A stretch of 64,000 nt of DNA from JAMLHN01 sp035708745 (lineage in GTDB: Bacteria; Chloroflexota; Chloroflexia; Thermomicrobiales; UBA6265), in the NCBI GenBank assembly GCA_035708745.1, contig DASTFJ010000103.1, forward strand, positions 10,899-74,898. The letters are read 5' to 3'. The position numbers and the translations under genes are program-made. The stretch's first letter is position 1. Each line of letters begins with the position of its first letter. Positions 61,992 through 64,000 of the stretch are shown one piece after another. The notes beneath the pieces were generated by a model that did not search any database, was not told the DNA's origin, and saw nothing but the letters and a program-made list of their open reading frames with translations.

Positions 61992-63062
61992 ATGAATCGT
62001 CGTCGCATCATCCTCGGTTTCGCCGTCAGCGCGGTCTTCCTCTTCTTCGCGTTGCGGGGCCAGGATTACGGAGCCATTCGGGAGGCGTTCTCCCAGGTTA
62101 CCTACTGGTATCTCATCCCGGCGCTGCTCCTCTATTTCACCGGCGTTCTGGTGCGGTCGTATCGCTGGAGTGTGCTACTCCGGCCGGTGGAGAAGGTTCC
62201 GGCGCGCAAGCTGTTAGGCATCAACGCGGTTGGCTTGATGGCGAACAATGTGCTGCCATTGCGCACCGGCGAATTCGTGCGGGCCTACGCGCTCTCGCAA
62301 AAGACCAACATCAGCAAATCGACCGGGCTCGCGACCATCGCGGTCGAGCGCATATTCGACGGCATGGCGCTGCTGGCGTTCATCGCGGGGTCGATGCTCT
62401 TCGTCGATTTGACCAGCCAGCTCGAACGGGTCGCCGAGCTCGCGGTGCTCATCTTTGCTCTCGCGCTCGTTGCGCTCGTGTTGCTCGCCAAAGGTGGCCG
62501 GCTGCGCGATCGAATGCTCAAGCTCGCATTGGGACCATTGCCCGAGAAGCTTTCGAGCCGCGTCAACCAGATGGCCGAGGCATTTATTTCCGGGCTCGGC
62601 ATCTTTCATCGCTGGCGAGAGCTCGCGGTCGTCAGCGTCTCGTCATTGGTCGCCTGGGGGTTCGAGGCCTCGGCCTATTGGATGGTCGCCCGCGCCTTCG
62701 GAGGGCAAATCGCGGAGGTCATGGGCGTGCCGGAAACGCTGCTGACCACTGGCATCGCCAACCTCGCCACGCTCGTGCCGTCATCTCCCGGCTATGTTGG
62801 GCCGTACGAAGCGGCGGTCATCCTGGTGCTGAATGGCGCGCTGGGTCTCTCGCGCGAGCTCGCGCTTTCGTACGGGGTTCTTATGCACGTCATGCTCTGG
62901 TTGCCAGTTACGATCTGGGGATTGTTCGAATGGAGCCGGATGCATATTTCTCTCCGACAGGTCGAGCAGGCTGAATTTGGTGAGGACATCGAACCAGCCG
63001 CCGAGCAATCCGATCGTTTCCCTGGCAATCGCCCGGCGGCGAGCGCCTCGCTGGACTCATAG
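61992..63062 (+). CDS. UPF0104/YbhN-like membrane protein (LPG synthase TM-domain family)
   Basis: A 356-residue membrane protein with about eight hydrophobic segments. It has GFAVSAVFLFFALRG, the conserved LLGINAVGLMANNVLPLRTGEFVRAYAL, IAVERIFDGMALL and ANLATLVPSSPGYVGPYEAAVI. The family includes lysylphosphatidylglycerol flippase domains and glycolipid transport candidates; function here is not known. It starts just 299 nt from divergent acnA and is followed after 6 nt by uppP, suggesting a role in envelope lipid traffic. Confidence 0.87.
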   Translation: MNRRRIILGFAVSAVFLFFALRGQDYGAIREAFSQVTYWYLIPALLLYFTGVLVRSYRWSVLLRPVEKVPARKLLGINAVGLMANNVLPLRTGEFVRAYALSQKTNISKSTGLATIAVERIFDGMALLAFIAGSMLFVDLTSQLERVAELAVLIFALALVALVLLAKGGRLRDRMLKLALGPLPEKLSSRVNQMAEAFISGLGIFHRWRELAVVSVSSLVAWGFEASAYWMVARAFGGQIAEVMGVPETLLTTGIANLATLVPSSPGYVGPYEAAVILVLNGALGLSRELALSYGVLMHVMLWLPVTIWGLFEWSRMHISLRQVEQAEFGEDIEPAAEQSDRFPGNRPAASASLDS

Positions 63063-63068
63063 TCATCT

Positions 63069-63938
63069 ATGAGCTGGCTCGAAGCAATCGTCCTGGGTCT
63101 GACCCAGGGACTGACCGAATTTTTGCCGATCTCCTCCTCGGGGCACCTCATCATCGTTCCCTGGCTTTTCGGTTGGGAGTCGCCCGGAGTCGCTTTCGAT
63201 GCGGCGCTGCACCTTGGCACTCTGCTGGCGGTGTTTGCCTACTTCTGGCACGACCTGCTGGAGATGGTGAGAGCCGTTCCCACCATTCTGCGCAAACGGG
63301 CCGCGTTGCTGAAACCGGGCGCCCCGAAGGAAGATGACGACACCTTTTACGCTCGACTGGGTCTGCTGTTGATCATCGGTTCGATTCCGGGTGCGGTCAT
63401 CGGGTTGGCGTTCGAATCGAAGATCGACGATATCTTCCATCCGGAAACCAATCAGGACCGCGCAATCGTGGTGATTGCAATTCTGCTGGCGGTCTTCGGC
63501 GTGTTGCTTTGGCTCGCCGATCGTTTTGGTCGTGAGAGCCGAGCTCTACGCTCGGTCCGCTTGCCCGACGCGCTCGTTATTGGCATCGCCCAGGCGATTG
63601 CCCTGATGCCGGGCACCTCCCGCTCGGGCGTTACCCTCACCGCTGGGCTCTTTCGCGATTTCAAGCGCGCCGACGCCGCGCGCTTCTCCTTTCTGCTCGG
63701 AATCCCCCTGATCGCCGGTGCTGGGCTCAAGGGCGTGGCGGACCTGCTGCAAGCCGATCCAACGGGCGGCGAGGTCGGCCGCATCCTGGCCGGTATGGCA
63801 ACCTCCGCCATTTCGGGATTTATCGCCATTCGCTTCTTGCTGCGATATCTACAAACGTCCTCGACCGGTGTGTTCGTCGTCTATCGCCTGATCGCCTCCG
63901 CGGTGCTGATCGTCCTGGTCGTGACCGGCGTCCGTTAG
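63069..63938 (+). CDS. uppP: Undecaprenyl-diphosphatase (UppP/BacA)
   Basis: Recycles undecaprenyl pyrophosphate to the monophosphate carrier for cell-wall synthesis. The 289-residue membrane protein has the active-site loops GLTQGLTEFLPISSSGHL and ALMPGTSRSGVTLTAGL (PGxSRSG). It has about eight hydrophobic segments. It forms a pair with the UPF0104 gene and ends just before a long hairpin. Confidence 0.95.
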   Translation: MSWLEAIVLGLTQGLTEFLPISSSGHLIIVPWLFGWESPGVAFDAALHLGTLLAVFAYFWHDLLEMVRAVPTILRKRAALLKPGAPKEDDDTFYARLGLLLIIGSIPGAVIGLAFESKIDDIFHPETNQDRAIVVIAILLAVFGVLLWLADRFGRESRALRSVRLPDALVIGIAQAIALMPGTSRSGVTLTAGLFRDFKRADAARFSFLLGIPLIAGAGLKGVADLLQADPTGGEVGRILAGMATSAISGFIAIRFLLRYLQTSSTGVFVVYRLIASAVLIVLVVTGVR

Positions 63939-63950
63939 ACCGCACCCGTC

Positions 63951-63994
63951 GCCGATCGCACGGCATGGCGCGGAGTCCATGCCGTGCGATCGGC
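63951..63994. terminator. 18-bp perfect hairpin after uppP
   Basis: GCCGATCGCACGGCATGG pairs exactly with CCATGCCGTGCGATCGGC around an 8-nt loop, 12 nt past the uppP stop. The window ends at 64000, so a T-run cannot be seen. Confidence 0.65.
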
Positions 63995-64000
63995 GCCGAA

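Overview
The window is about 64 kb of a GC-rich, gene-dense bacterial chromosome with short intergenic gaps, many 1-4 nt gene overlaps and frequent GTG/TTG starts. A LysW carrier-protein system for lysine/arginine synthesis, T-box and SAM-I RNA switches, a split-looking nuo cluster, a GH127 arabinosidase locus and dispersed 'TCCTGAACGAAGTGAAGGATCT'-type repeats together suggest a member of the Chloroflexota, probably near Thermomicrobia. That placement is inferred from gene content; no database search was possible. No tRNA, rRNA, CRISPR array, prophage or transposase was recognised.

1-13 kb (mostly minus strand). After the 3' end of proS comes the most interesting locus: two convergent-function operons for LysW-bound amino-acid synthesis. 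The upstream operon, behind a T-box leader whose specifier reads CGC (Arg), is argF - lysW - a degenerate LysX paralogue - lysK - argX. The downstream operon, behind a T-box whose specifier reads AAG (Lys), is lysX - lysY - luciferase-like monooxygenase - lysZ - lysJ - secreted beta-propeller-like protein. The carrier (lysW) and the releasing enzyme (lysK) sit under the Arg switch, while the kinase, reductase and aminotransferase (lysZYJ) sit under the Lys switch. Both pathways need both sets, so the two operons appear to be mutually dependent.

13-21 kb. A LacI-family regulator diverges from a sugar ABC importer (Tat-exported binding protein and two permeases), a GH127 beta-L-arabinofuranosidase and an aldo/keto reductase. 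A 14-bp CG-centred palindrome lies in the divergent region. The importer's ATPase is not in the window.

21-30 kb. An ABC-F ATPase; metX-metY behind a promoter, SAM-I riboswitch and terminator; an alpha/beta hydrolase; two small unknown proteins; a LysN/MocR-type aminotransferase; and apt.

30-45 kb. A heterodimeric ABC exporter pair, an LCP-family protein overlapping tyrS, an MFS transporter with a long disordered N-terminus, a four-helix membrane protein, an M19 dipeptidase, fabI, and a tightly overlapping minus-strand set: pcm - class-A beta-lactamase-like hydrolase - amidohydrolase - FAD oxidoreductase.

46-57 kb. nuoABCDHJKLMN, without nuoE, nuoF, nuoG or nuoI. It is followed by a GNAT/NUDIX pair.

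58-64 kb. A strong promoter overlapped by a LexA-type palindrome with no evident downstream gene, an FMN reductase, acnA, a flippase-like UPF0104 membrane protein and uppP, ending in a long perfect hairpin.
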